Shown: piece after piece, positions 44,263-55,433 of the stretch
How the letters are laid out: each line of letters starts with the position of its first letter
Position numbering within the stretch: the stretch's first letter is position 1
From: Sepiola atlantica
Lineage: Eukaryota > Mollusca > Cephalopoda > Sepiida > Sepiolidae
Assembly (NCBI GenBank): GCA_963556195.1
Contig: OY744516.1
Span: 29,901,183-29,965,182, forward strand
Direction of reading: 5' to 3'
Length of the DNA stretch: 64,000 bases
Notes under the pieces: model-generated
What the model saw: the letters and a program-made list of their open reading frames with translations, nothing else
Told to the model about the DNA's origin: nothing
Database searches by the model: none
Translations under genes and position numbers: made by a program

Positions 44263-45057
44263 CTATTTGCGTTGGTTTCTTCTCTTGTGAGTCTTATGAA
44301 GCGTCCATGTAGTTGTTTTTCTTCCCATTTTTTCTTTTCTTGCCTGTTTGTGTCCAGTTTCGATGCTTCCTGCGTTGTTCATTGGGACGGTAACTCTTGC
44401 TGCGGTGATCAGCCTTTCTGTGTTCTGGTTTATGTATTTCTCCAGCTCTTTTTTAGTGTCGTCCACACAGTCTTCTATACTTACCAGTCCTCTTCCCTCT
44501 TCGTTTCTCTTCACGTAGAGTCTGTCCATATCGTCTTTTGGATGTAGTGCATTGTGCATAGTCATTAATTTTCTAGTCCTCTGATCAAGGTGCCTGAGTT
44601 CTTCTTTAGTCCATTTTATGAATGGTCCAGAATATCTTATTAGTGATACTGCCCAGGTATTTATTCCTTTGATTAGGTTTCTGCTATATAATTTTGTTTC
44701 TAAGAGCTTTCCTGTTCTTCTCAGGTATTCTTTTCCAATCTTCTCTTTCATTTCTGTTGATTTGATTGTGTCTGCTTCCAAAACTCCCAAATATTTATAG
44801 CTCTCTTGTTCATCTAGCGCCCTCATCTGCTCTTGGTTGGGTAGTTCCATGCCCTCAGTCGTCTCCAACTTTCCCTTTTTAATCTCTAGCAATGCACATT
44901 TTTCCATTCCGAATTCCATTTGAATGTCCTGACTGAAGATTCTGGTCGTATTTATCAGCTTTTCCAGTTCCTTTTTGCTTTTTGCAAATAGCTTCATGTC
45001 GTCCATGTACATGAGATGGTTTATTTGTTGTTCTCTGCCTGTGAATTGTATCCGGCA
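44263..45057 (-). pseudogene. R4-like LINE RT palm end and connector, copy 1
   Basis: In another frame: MYMDDMKLFAKSKKELEKLI, with the catalytic YMDD, then YKYLGVLEAD, GINTWAVSLIRYSGPFIKWTKEEL, and LYVKRNEEGRGLVSIEDCV. This is the RT palm end and thumb/linker typical of RLE LINEs. The frame is lost again before the zinc knuckle. Confidence 0.88.
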
Positions 45058-45903
45058 TCACATTTCCTGAGTATGTAGTTGAGTGGCATCATGGTTATGA
45101 TAAACAGTAGTAGTGGAGTCTCCTTGGAAAATGCCTCTCTGTATTTTTATCTCCGTCAAGTATTGTCCTCCAGCTGTCAGTTCTAATCTCCATGTTTCCA
45201 TTGCTTTCTTGATGAAATTAATAATCCTGTTGGGTATCTTGTACATTTTTAAACATTCAATTATCCATGCTTGAGGGATTCTGTCGTACGCTTTCTTGTA
45301 GTCAATCCATGCCATAGATATGTTCTTTTTCTTGCTTTTAACTTCTTTCAGGATCTTTTGATCTATGTATAACAGATCATACGTCCCTCTTTTCCCTTTC
45401 TGGCATCCTTTTTGTTCCTCGGGAAGTAGTCCACGACTGTTCAGGGAATGGTAAATTTGCTCTCTAAGTTGTGCCGTTAGGATTTTCCACATTGTCGGTA
45501 AACAGGTTATTGGTCTTGGGGTCGTTCCCTTCTTGGTGTCTTTTTGTATGAGCGTTGTCCTTCCTTTGGTCATCCACTCTGGTACGTCTGTTTTATGGAT
45601 ACATACTCTCAGTTTCTGTGCTAGCCTTTCATGTAGGGTCGTGAATTTTTTGAACCAGTACGCATGTATTCCATCGTGACCTGGTGCTTTCCAGTTTGCC
45701 ATTTTCTTTAGTGTTGTCTTAATAGTTTCTTCATTAATTTCTGTTTCCGTTCCTTCTTCAATTTCTAGAAGTTTATCTTTCATGTCTTTCAGCCATTTAG
45801 CATTTGTGTTATGATCTTCAGCATTTTCCCATATCTTGCTCCAGAAATGTTTTGTTTGTGTCGGGTCCGGTTTTTCTGTTGTTGTTCTTTCTCCGTTTAC
45901 GTT
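45058..45903 (-). pseudogene. R4-like LINE reverse transcriptase, N-terminal half, copy 1
   Basis: The frame has KMANWKAPGHDGIHAYWFKK, then TTPRPITCLPTMWKI, then MAWIDYKKAYDRIPQAWI (catalytic Asp of block A), then RGIFQGDS. Relative to copy 2, eight bases are missing after GGAGACTCC, which removes the LSP of the FQGDSLSP block and shifts the frame. Confidence 0.88.
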
Positions 45904-46750
45904 TTAGTAAAACTGGCTTTCATTGTTTTCAAAGGTCCTGTTCTGTTTGTACTGTTCCGATTTGTATCTGTATCGCCTCAATCTTCCTTCTTTTGCTGCT
46001 ATCTTTTGTTTTAGTTCTTCGTGTTTCTTATTTAGTCTTTCCTTGCCATTCAGATTTCCGCTCTTCCATCGTTTACTGTTCTCCTTCATCCTATTCACGG
46101 TTTTAGCTTCCTTTTGAAGTTTGGTGATCTGGGTTTCCAGTCTGATCTCCCATCCAGATTTCGTCTGTCCATTCTTTTGGTCAGTCTTCTTTTCCCTTTT
46201 TAGTTTCATACTTATTGAGTTTGCCCCCGCATATATCAAGTTGTTTAGATCTGTGATAGTGTCTGTTAGGATGTACGTGAGTACTCTGTTTACTTTCTCT
46301 GTTTCAACTTTTAACTTCTTCCAGTTTTCGTTCCTTAGGGATGGAAGTTTTGTTTTGTTCTCGGACATTAACCGTTTGATGTTTTCCACTTCTCTTGCTT
46401 CTTCCACAGATAGTTCTTTAGTTTCGTCGTCTTCGCCTTCTTCAGTTTCTGTGTTTATGTTTTTCCCGTCTTCTTCCTGGGAGTTTTCGTCAAGTGGTGT
46501 GTATTGATCTGTCACGCCATTTATCTTTTGTTTAATTTCCGTTAATTCCATCTCCGAGAACCATCCTCTCTTGAGTATCTGTCTTGCTTGATCTGCTATC
46601 CTTTGTGCCGTTGTATGGTAGTCAGTAGAAATGTCCCATAGATCTTTCATTCGTTTCCGATATCCTCTTTCTGTGGGGTAGCGGCTTTTGTAGTAGCATT
46701 CCATTACCAGTCTGTCCTCTTTTGTGGTCCATTTCTTTCTATGGCTTTTT
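45904..46750 (-). pseudogene. R4-like LINE N-terminal region, copy 1
   Basis: The frame reads KKWTTKEDRLVMECYYKSRYPTERGYRKRMKDLW and continues to a stop at 45904. The W-x6-LV-x-x-CYY...GYRKRM-x-x-LW start is the DNA-binding-like N-terminus common to RLE-bearing LINEs; I infer a role in target recognition. An acidic, Glu-rich segment (about 46420-46480) and a Lys-rich helical segment follow. One stop (SQFY*) separates it from the RT frame. Confidence 0.8.
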
Positions 46751-46932
46751 TGTCTGTTATTTTCATTCTTGAATTCTGTCTGTTATTTTCATTCTTGAAT
46801 TCTGTCTGTTATTTTCATTCTTGAATTCTGTCTGTTATTTTAATTCTTGAATTCTGTCTGTTATTTTCATTCTTGAATTCTGTCTGTTATTTTCATTCTT
46901 GAATTCTGTCTGTTATTTTCATTCTTGAATTC
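46751..46932. repeat. 26-bp minisatellite, 7 copies, made of LINE coding sequence
   Basis: The unit tgtctgttattttcattctt+gaattc is repeated seven times. The innermost unit is in phase with the LINE N-terminal frame (EFKNENNRQK...). The array thus appears to be a tandem expansion of the element's own 5' coding edge. 26 is not a multiple of three, so the frame is broken. Confidence 0.9.
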
Positions 46933-46940
46933 TTCTTCTT

Positions 46941-47034
<94 letters not shown>

Positions 47035-47074
47035 CCCCCCCCCACCACAGCCACCCCCATCATCATCATCATCA

Positions 47075-47142
<68 letters not shown>

Positions 47143-47175
47143 GTTGTTGTTGTTGTTGTTGTTGTTATTGTTGGT

Positions 47176-47263
<88 letters not shown>

Positions 47264-47264
47264 A
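46929..47264. repeat. compound (TTC)n(ATC)n(ATT)n(GTT)n(ATC)n tract
   Basis: Over 330 bp of trinucleotide runs with one C-rich interruption. The long homopolymer-like frames on both strands are artefacts. Confidence 0.97.
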
Positions 47265-47379
47265 TGTTCTCCGTTTGGTTGCATATTTCTGCTGGTATAT
47301 ATGACGAACGAATATATTCTACACTGACCCCCAAATGAGAATGCAATGTCTTAGAGGATGTTCTCATGACAACAGAGCA

Positions 47380-47465
47380 CATACTATAGTTCCCCCGAAA
47401 AAGGAGGTAATGTTGTGGAGTATAGCATCATGAAAACCAAACAGATACTACACTATCCCTTAACT
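47380..47465 (-). repeat. single inverted unit of the 41130-41720 tandem repeat
   Basis: cccccgaaaaaggaggtaat and cagatactacactatccct are the reverse complement of blocks in that array. Confidence 0.6.
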
Positions 47466-47639
47466 GAGCATTAAAAAACAGTACATTAGTCTGAAATAGT
47501 ATAGTTAACTGAATTTAGCATTAACATTAGGAAAATAGTACACTTAATAGAAGTAATAGTATAGTTTGTTTCAGACAGACAGATACCAAATCCCCATTAG
47601 TAATAAATTATTATTATTATTATTTGTAGCAGTAGTAGT

Positions 47640-47985
47640 AGTATTCAGTTACTGAGAGTTTTCACACAAGTCATTATAAGTGATTGCTCACTGACAATAA
47701 CCGGTGATGGTCCTTGAGTCTGAGTGACAGCAAGTTTCTCCAGATTTCCGGCATTCTCCGCCTTTTTGCAATGACTTTTGCAAATCATTTTGCGTTATCG
47801 CAACAACCACTTCCCATTGATTGTATTACAATTTGGATGGCAATAATCCCCCCTCACCCAAAGTTCAAGTAGTCTCTGGAGGTCTGGTTGTTGCCCACCC
47901 TCCTCAGTCTTCTATCACCCCTTGACTTATCATGTGTCTATTTTGTGCGGTACCCCACCCAGGACAGTGCCACCAGATGTGTGCG
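47640..47985 (-). mobile_element. R4-like LINE 3' UTR fragment
   Basis: Minus-strand match to the family 3' UTR (cagcaagtttctcc, gcgttatcgcaacaacc, ggtctggttg, ttttgtgcggtacc blocks). Next to a short (ATT)n/(GTA)n tract at 47607-47645. Confidence 0.7.
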
Positions 47986-48022
47986 TTCTTTTCTCTTTGG
48001 GATAGGGGTAGGGAGTGAGGCT

Positions 48023-48027
<5 letters not shown>

Positions 48028-48101
<74 letters not shown>

Positions 48102-48217
48102 TGATGATAATGATCATGATGATTTTAATAATAATAATGATGATGATGATCATGATCATTATTATTATTATTATTATGATCATGATCATGATCATAATAA
48201 TAATAATACTAATAATA

Positions 48218-48274
<57 letters not shown>

Positions 48275-48301
48275 ATACTAATACTAATAATACTAATAAT
48301 A

Positions 48302-48360
<59 letters not shown>

Positions 48361-48379
48361 AATGATGGTGATGACGATT

Positions 48380-48410
<31 letters not shown>

Positions 48411-48445
48411 TAACAATAATAATAATGATAATGATAATAATATAT
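48028..48445. repeat. compound (AAT)n(ATG)n tract
   Basis: Over 400 bp of AAT, ATG and GATCAT variants, partly self-complementary. Confidence 0.97.
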
Positions 48446-48960
48446 GCAAACTCTTTGAATTAGACCACAATGAGAAGTGGTATGAGCATAAGCCAGAAGT
48501 GGTACAGGAGAAAGACACTGTCAAACTTCTTTGGGGCATGCGCATACATACTGATAAGGTTCTTGAACATTCAAAACCCGACTTCATCTTTCTAAACAAA
48601 AACAAGAGAACTTGCTCAATCATTGATATAGCCTGCCTCTTCGATACCAGAGTGCAGGAGAAAGAACACGAAAAAAACATATCAAGATCTAAAATGGGAA
48701 TGAGTTAGACTACAGAAATGTAAAAAAGTAAAGGTGATTCCTGTTGTAATTAGAACGTTTGGGACTATAACAAAAACCCACCATAAATTGCTTAAACAGA
48801 TTGACCAGACAATGTTTTTTCTAATTCTTCAAAAGGCTTGCCTGTTACGAACGGTGAAAGTGTTAAAGTACAGCTTGAATGTCTAAAATCAAGGGAATTG
48901 ACCTGATATTCAAAAAAGAAAACTCCAACTTAAAACATCCAAAAGTTGAGACTACTATGA

Positions 48961-48961
<1 letters not shown>
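48446..48961 (+). pseudogene. second RLE-type LINE, 5'-truncated 3' end
   Basis: The plus strand reads LDHNEKWYEHKPEVVQEKDTVKLLWGM, then KPDFIFLNKNKRTCSIIDIACLFDTRVQEKEHEK. After a frame shift it continues KKVKVIPVVIRTFG. This is the same PD-x-D...E-K restriction-like endonuclease and following IPV-I-G block as the R4-like LINE, but clearly divergent, so a different family. It begins inside one TAA/TGA tract and its 3' end (CTATGAAATAATAAT) runs into another. Confidence 0.8.

Positions 48962-49050
<89 letters not shown>
48962..49050. repeat. (AAT)n microsatellite
   Basis: Separates two RLE-type LINE insertions. Confidence 0.97.
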
Positions 49051-49052
<2 letters not shown>

Positions 49053-49921
49053 AAGATCTATTGGATATTTCTACTGACTACCATACAACGGAACAAAGGA
49101 TAGCAGATCAAGGAAGGCAGCTACTCAAGAGAGATTGGTTATCGGAGATAGAATTAACAGAAACTAAACAAAAGATTAATGACAGATCAAGAAACACCAC
49201 CTGACAAAAACAACCAGGAAGAAGACAGACAAAACATAAACACTGAAACTGAAGAACGCGAAGATTATGAAATCACAAAACTCACTGAGGAAGAAGCAAG
49301 AGAAGTGGGAGACATCAAACGTGTCATGTCCCATCCCTAAAGACCAAAGATTGGAAGAAGTTAAAAGTTGAAACAGGGAAAGTAAACAGAATACTGGCTT
49401 ACATCTGAACAGACACTACCACAGACCTAAAAAACATAATATATGCGGGGACAAAATCAATTAGTATCAAACTAAAAAGAGAAAAACAAAATGACCAAAA
49501 GAATGGACCGACACAGTCTGGATGGAAAATCAGACTGGAAACCCAGATTTCCAAACTCCAAAAAGAAGCTAAGACCGTAAACATGATGAAAGTAAGATCG
49601 AATAAGAAACATGAAGAACTAAAACAAAAGATAGCAGCAATAGAAAGAAAGACTGAGACGATATAGATAAAAATCTGAACAGCAAAAACAGATCAGGACC
49701 TTTGAAAACAATGAAAGCTAGTTTTACAAAGACGTAACGATGAACGGACAACAGAACAACCGGACCCGACAGAGACAAAAGCGTTTCTGGAGCAAGATAT
49801 GGGAAAAGCCTAAAAAGCACAACAAAATACCAAATGGCTGACAAAAAGAGGAACTACAGGAAGTTGAAGAAGGAACGAAACAGAAATTAATGAAGAAACG
49901 ATTAAGACAACACTAAAGAAA

Positions 49922-50806
49922 ATGGCAGACGGGAAAGCACCAAGACACGATGGAATACATGCATACTGGTTTAAAAAATGCACGACTCCACATGAAAGGC
50001 TAGCGCAGAAACTGAGAGGATGTATCCACAAAACAGACGTACCAAAGGAAAAATATACCAAAAAAGGGAACGATCCCAAGCAACTACAGAACAATAACCT
50101 GTTTACCAACAATGTGGAAAATGCTAACGGCAAAGCTGAGAGAACAAATCAATCTCTGAACAATCGTGGACTGCTCCCCGAAGAACAAAAAGGATGCCGG
50201 GAAAGGAAAAGAAGGACACATGATCTGCTATATATCAATCAAAAGATCGTGAAGGAGGTAAAAACAGAAAAAAGAACATAGCCATGGCATGGATTGACTA
50301 CAATAAAAGCTTACGACAGAATCCCTCAAGCATGGATAATTGAATGTTTGAAAATATGCAAAATGCCCGACAGGATAATTAATCTTATTAAGAAAGCAAT
50401 AGGAACATGGAGTCTAGAACTGACAGCCGGAGGACAACACCTGACTGAGATAAAGATACAGAAAGGCATTTTCCAAGGAGACTCCCTATCACCACTACTA
50501 TTTATAATAGCTATGATGCCACTCAACTACATACTCAGAAAATGTGATGCTAGATACAAGTTTACAGACACAGAACTAAGAGTAAACCACCTGATGTACA
50601 TAGACGATCTGAAACTATTTGCAAAAAGCAAAAAAGGAACTGGAAAAGCTGATAAAAACGACCAGAATCTTCAGTTAGGATATCCAAATGGAAATCGGAA
50701 CGGTAGAGTGTGCATTACTAGAAATAAAAAGAGGAAAACTGGAGACAACAGAGGGCACGGAACTCCCCAACCAAGAGGAAATGAGGGCGCTAGGCAAGCA
50801 GGATAG
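49922..50806 (+). pseudogene. R4-like LINE reverse transcriptase, copy 2
   Basis: Frames at 49922-50281 and 50294-50806 carry KAPRHDGIHAYWFKK, the MAWIDY/N-KAYDRIPQAWIIE block, RGIFQGDSLSPLLF, and MYIDDLKLFAKSKK with the catalytic Asp pair. Both YDD and QGDSLSP blocks are intact, but stops and shifts between frames prevent a full product. Confidence 0.85.
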
Positions 50807-52005
50807 CTACAAATATCTTGGAGTTCTAGAAGCAGACACAATCAAATCTACAGAAATTAAAGAGAAGATTGGAAAAGAGTACTTACGAAGAACAAAAAAA
50901 CTCTCAGAAACAAAATTATGTTGCAGGAATCTAATAAAAGGAATAAACACCTGGGCAGTATCACTAATAAGATACTCTGGACCATTCATAGGCTGGACTA
51001 AGGAAAATCTCATGCACCTTGACCAGAGGACTAGAAAATCAATAACCATGAACACTGCACTACACCCAAAAGACGACACGGACAGACTCTACATAAAAAG
51101 AAACAAAGAGGGAAGAGGACTGGTAAGTATAGAAGATTGTGTGCAAGACACAAAACAGAAGTTGGAGAAATACATCACTCAGAACACAGAAAGGCTTATT
51201 ACTGCAGCAAAAGACACCGTTCCAATAACTAACTCAGGAAACATCGAAACAAGAAATAAAACGATAATAAATTAAAGTAGGAAGAAAAACAACTACATAG
51301 ACGCTTCAGAAGACTGACAAGAGATGAAACCAACGAAAATAGCTGGGCATGTCTAAGAAAAGGACACCTGAACAGAGAAACAGAATTTTTTACTGATGGG
51401 TGCGCAGAACAATGCGATTAGGACAAACTACATTAAAGCGAAAATAGATAAAACTCAGGAAAACAGTAAATGCAAACTGTGTGGACAAAGAGACGAAATA
51501 GTAAATCATATAATAAGTGAATACAGAAAACTGCCCCCCCCCAAATACAAGAACAGACATGACTGCGTGATAGAAGCAGTACATTGGGAACTGTGCAAAC
51601 GATTGAATTTTGAATATGCAGACAAATAGTACAAACATAAACCTAAAACAGTACTGGAAAACACAAAATTCTCCGGGATATGGATGTACAAACAGTCAAA
51701 CTCAAGGAGACCGGATGTTATAATAATGGACAAGAAAGAAAAATCTTGCAAAATCGTAGACTTCGCCATTCCAGCAGCCCATAGAGTGAAGATCAAAGAG
51801 ACAGAAAAACGAAGCGAATACACCGAACTTGCCAGAGAACCGAAAGGAATATGTAGCATAAGTAAGTATAATATCAATAATCGTAGGAACACTAGGAACA
51901 GTTCCAAACAACTAGGAGAAAAACAGGAAGAAATTGGACTGAAAGGGATAATTGAGACCATATAAAGGACGGCAATGATTAAAACAGCTGCAATCTTAAG
52001 GAAAA
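50688..52005 (+). pseudogene. R4-like LINE connector, zinc knuckle and endonuclease, copy 2
   Basis: Frames 50688-51275, 51396-51629 and 51684-51965 carry YKYLGVLEAD, LIRYSGPFIGWTKENL, CKLCGQRDEIVNHIISE (last knuckle Cys changed to Tyr), and RPDVIIMDKKEKSCKIVDFAIPAAHRVKIKETEKRSEY with the restriction-like endonuclease residues. A poly-C insertion near 51535 and several indels interrupt it. Confidence 0.85.
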
Positions 52006-52512
52006 CTCTCGAATGCGGAAACCAACCCACTTAAGTTGCGAATGGTAACCAGTCACATAGCAGTAGAAGAAAAAAACAAAACCAATGGAAAAACACCACC
52101 TCATGAACAGTAACTGCAAAAAATATCATAAGCTACCCCCCCCCCCCTCAAATGGCGCCGGCTTAGGCTGACACCACACAAAATATGTGTACAAGTTCAA
52201 GGAGGATAAGAAGACCGAGGAGAGACAGCACAAATCAGACCTCCACTGGAAGAGTGCAGAAAGTGCTGGGACATTGGGAAGGCTTCTGGTCACGCAAATC
52301 CCAAAGAAGACCAATGGTTCTTACTATCGAGAAATCAATGGTAAGCGGCTGTTGCGATACCGCAAGGTTATTTGCGGTGGTTATCGAAAAAGAGGTTGAG
52401 AGTGCTGGAAATCTGGGGAGGCTTGTTGTCACTCGGACTTCAGGGAACACCACCGATTGTAGTCGGTGAGCAATCACTGACAAAGACCTGTGTGATAACT
52501 CCTAGTGAGTAC

Positions 52513-52563
52513 AAATAATAATAATAATAACCATACTACTACTTCTACTTTTATAATAACAGT

Positions 52564-52599
<36 letters not shown>

Positions 52600-52614
52600 A
52601 ATAATAACAATAAC

Positions 52615-52647
<33 letters not shown>

Positions 52648-52670
52648 TACTACTACTTATAATAATCACT
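52513..52670. repeat. (AAT)n/(AAC)n compound tract
   Basis: Trinucleotide runs between the 3' ends of two oppositely oriented LINE copies. Confidence 0.95.
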
Positions 52671-52679
52671 AGAGTCATT

Positions 52680-54069
52680 ATCAATTATCGCTCACTGCCA
52701 ATAAAAGGTTGTGTTCCCTCGACCCCGAGTGACAATAAACCGTCCCTAAGATGTAGGTATTTTTCACTTGTTTCGATGACTTTTGTAAATAACTTTACGT
52801 TCTCGCAACAACCGGTTTCCATTGAATTTTCTTTTGATAACAACCGTTGGTTTTCTTCGGAATGTGAGTGACAATTATCCTCCTCAAAATTCCTGTGCTC
52901 TCTATGCCCTTCCAGAAAAAAAGCTGGATGGTGCTCTCCCTCCATAGCGTTTCTTTCCGCATACACTCATTTTTTGTGGCATCAAACGATGCAAGTGCCA
53001 CGGTGTTTTTTTTTGTGGTGGGGATGGCAGATTATTTGATATGTTTTTCATCTGCTCTTGTATTTTCAATTCCTTTCGTTTCGTATAATGCCCTTATATA
53101 TTTAGATGTGTTCACGCTGCGTGATCCTGTTTGTTGGTTTCCGTTGGTCATATCGGTTGGCTTCTGCACTCCATGATTTTCTTTAATATTCAGCCGTGTT
53201 CATACGTGTCGTGTCTTGTATGGTGTCAATCCTTCTTTTTATTCCAATTTCTCTTAGTTTTTTCAGTATTTTCGGAACTGATCCTAGTGCTCCTACTTTT
53301 ATTGGTATTATAGTAATGTTTTTCACTGTTCACATTCTCCCCAGCTCTAGGCAAGTTCCATGTATTTACTTAGTTTTTCTGCTTCCTTAGTCTTCACCTT
53401 TTGACATGCTAGGATGGCAAAATCTACTTAAAATAAGCAAATATTAACATTAATGCGAGTTCCACGTCACCAACGAAGTCAAAGAAACAAATATTGACAA
53501 TTCTGCGACTTCCACATCACCAACTACCTAAAAGAAGCAAATATGAACATTTCTGCAACTTCCCATCACCAACGAAGTCAAAGAAACAAATATTAACATT
53601 TCTGCGACTTCCCCACCCCCAACTACTTAAAAGAAAAAAATATAAAGATTTCTGCGACTTCCACATCCCCAACTACTTAAAAGAAACAAATATTCACATT
53701 TCTGCTACTTCCCCACCCCCAACTACTTAAAAGAAAAAAATATTCACATTTCTGCTACTTCCCCACCCCCAACTACTTAAAAGAAAAAAATATAAAGATC
53801 TGTGCGACTGCCACATCACCATCTACTATTTTGCATGAGGGTTTGCCTTCTTGTTGACTATTATTAAGTTTGGTATTCTTACTTGGATGACATTGCCCGT
53901 TTGGGGTTCCATGTCTCAGAAGATTTTATGCCTTTCATTTTCCAGTACTGTTTCGGTTTGTGCCTGTACCATTTGTCTGCATGTTTAAGGTGCAGTCGTT
54001 TGCACAGTTATCAGAAACAGTCATGTCTGTTATTATATTCCTTTTCGACTAATTTTCCGCATCCACTTA
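52680..54069 (-). mobile_element. R4-like LINE 3' half, copy 3 (interrupted)
   Basis: On the minus strand, 52680-52990 is the 3' UTR. 53130-53425 is the endonuclease end, and 53830-54069 is the segment from the endonuclease back to the zinc knuckle (C-x-KLVEKEYNNRHDC). A minisatellite (53430-53830) splits it. The coding part resumes beyond the 1.2-kb insertion at 55281-55345 (cgttgtatttctttgtccac, the CGQRDE region). Confidence 0.8.
53430..53830. repeat. about 49-bp minisatellite inside the LINE copy
   Basis: Units carry caaatattcacatttctgc, gacttccc(c)ac and ccaactacttaaaagaaa, about eight copies with length variation. Confidence 0.88.
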
Positions 54070-55280
54070 TGCACTCCCTCTGTCCTCCAGCTTTCGTGAC
54101 GTAACCAGTTCGGCCGTACCGGGTTTGGTTGGTCACCTGGTCACCTGGTACTGTTCGGGAAAAGTTGCCGTTCTGATAAAAGCTGCCGATGTTGAAACGC
54201 CTCGTCCAGCGACTACTCACTCCCACGTTGTGTTTGTTTAGATGAGTGAGCAATCAACCAGGTTGGGTCAGCAACCTTGTCTCGCTGTGAAGAGAAGGGT
54301 CATTTCATGCAGAACAGTTGAATGGAAGGAATTAAGTCCGTAACGACTTTGTCTGTTTGGTTTTCTTAGAAGAATAATTCTTTTTAAAAATAATTAAAAA
54401 TAATGTACATTGGTTTGTTTACAGGCCGTTCGATAATCTCAAAGTGAGTGTTAGTCGTATCGATGGGCGCTAATAATTGATCGTTGTCAGCGAAAATCTG
54501 TTCTAAGTTCGGGACAAGAAAAGAACATATACACGAACGGATATGTCGGGTTCGGTGGGGAAAGTAGAGAGCGAGTCCTTTCGTCACTGACTCTCGTAAC
54601 TGACTGACTGACATCCCTGATTCTCTGACTGTAACTGTTCTTTGCTTGACTTTTATCGGGACATACCCCACCCTACCTAATTATAATTTTTCACCCCGAG
54701 AAAAGATTTGTATCTACATTCTCCACGGGTCCCTAAAAGCAATTTCGTCAACAGCTGCCAAACAATTTTATGACCGTTCATTTCTGCCGCGCGTCACTCA
54801 AACATAACTCAATTCGTACTAGTATTTTTTTGTGGGGGGCAATAACTTTACCCTTTCGTAGGGAGACAACAGCTGAAAGATATCAGGACTGTCCCGCAGG
54901 GTAATTAACCAGCGACCATCTTTCTCGGACGATCACTTAAAACCAATTGACCCGATTCGAGATTTAACACTCGACCGTCACTATAAGTCTCTCACAGAGT
55001 TCAGCTGTCAAGAACCCCCTCCCATCTGTGGCCATTCTCATATCGACTATGAGAAGTTAATTCGTTTTTATCCTATCTTTTGTAAGCCATAAAAAATAAT
55101 TCGGTTTTCCTTTTCTCATTCTCAGCTGTTCAATTTCGTCCATACATTTTTAAGGTTTTCTTTCTCTCTATTCATACTAGCGCGGTAATTGTACCATCGA
55201 CCTTCGTAGACTTACGGTCAACTCATACTGGCGCTGCATCTTGGGCCCCACCCCCTCCGTGGGGCTTCCCGACACTGTCA
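54070..55280. mobile_element. 1.2-kb insertion with TG...CA ends (solo-LTR-like), copy A
   Basis: Starts TGCACTCCCTC and ends GACACTGTCA. CACTTA lies on both sides (54064-54069 and 55281-55286). Removing it rejoins the R4-like LINE zinc-knuckle sequence exactly (ccactta|taatattg; compare tcacttattatatg in copy 1). TG/CA ends with a 6-bp duplication suggest a solo LTR, but I see no related internal region. A hammerhead-like string lies at 54163-54214. Its only sizeable frame is 95 codons on the minus strand. Confidence 0.6.
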
Positions 55281-55350
55281 CACTTATAATATTGTTCATC
55301 GTTGTATTTCTTTGTCCACAGAGTCTACATTTATTTTTTCTGGGTTTTGT

Positions 55351-55351
55351 A

Positions 55352-55432
<81 letters not shown>
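55351..55432. repeat. (ATT)n microsatellite, copy A
   Basis: The LINE 3' end starts immediately after it. Counterpart at 61697-61800 is longer. Confidence 0.97.

Positions 55433-55433
<1 letters not shown>

Larger units (their letters stand above)
42718..46750 (-). mobile_element. R4/Dong-like LINE, long copy 1
   Basis: About 4 kb on the minus strand. It has an N-terminal SANT/Myb-like start near 46730, RT, a zinc knuckle and a restriction-like endonuclease (to 43563). A 3' UTR follows, ending GTGAGTACAAATAAT in a TAA tract. A long A/T-rich and G-rich stretch (43065-43560) lies between coding end and the recognisable 3' UTR. Domain order and RLE-type endonuclease place it near the R4 clade (R4, Dong, Rex6). 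Dong elements are known to insert in TAA repeats, as here. Inverted copy at 49051-52512. Confidence 0.85.
49051..52512 (+). mobile_element. R4/Dong-like LINE, long copy 2 (inverted relative to copy 1)
   Basis: Starts at the MKDLL-DISTDYHTTEQRIADQ codons, directly against (AAT)n, so it is 5'-truncated relative to copy 1. It continues through RT, zinc knuckle and endonuclease to a 3' UTR (52020-52512) ending GTGAGTACAAATAAT. Many frame breaks and stops. Its RT has FQGDSLSPLLFIIAMMPLNYIL, which copy 1 has lost. Confidence 0.85.

Noticed and set aside
43603..46507. Several 100-155-codon plus-strand frames rich in Phe/Leu/Ser
   Set aside because: They are antisense shadows of the minus-strand R4-like LINE ORFs.
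46893..47382. Long poly-Met, poly-His, poly-Asp and poly-Leu frames
   Set aside because: They are translations of (ATC)n and (ATT)n tracts in all phases; no start context or neighbouring coding sequence.
54384..54671. 95-codon minus-strand frame, duplicated at 60745-61032
   Set aside because: Its conservation is explained by the segmental duplication; the few differences change amino acids, and no domain is recognisable.
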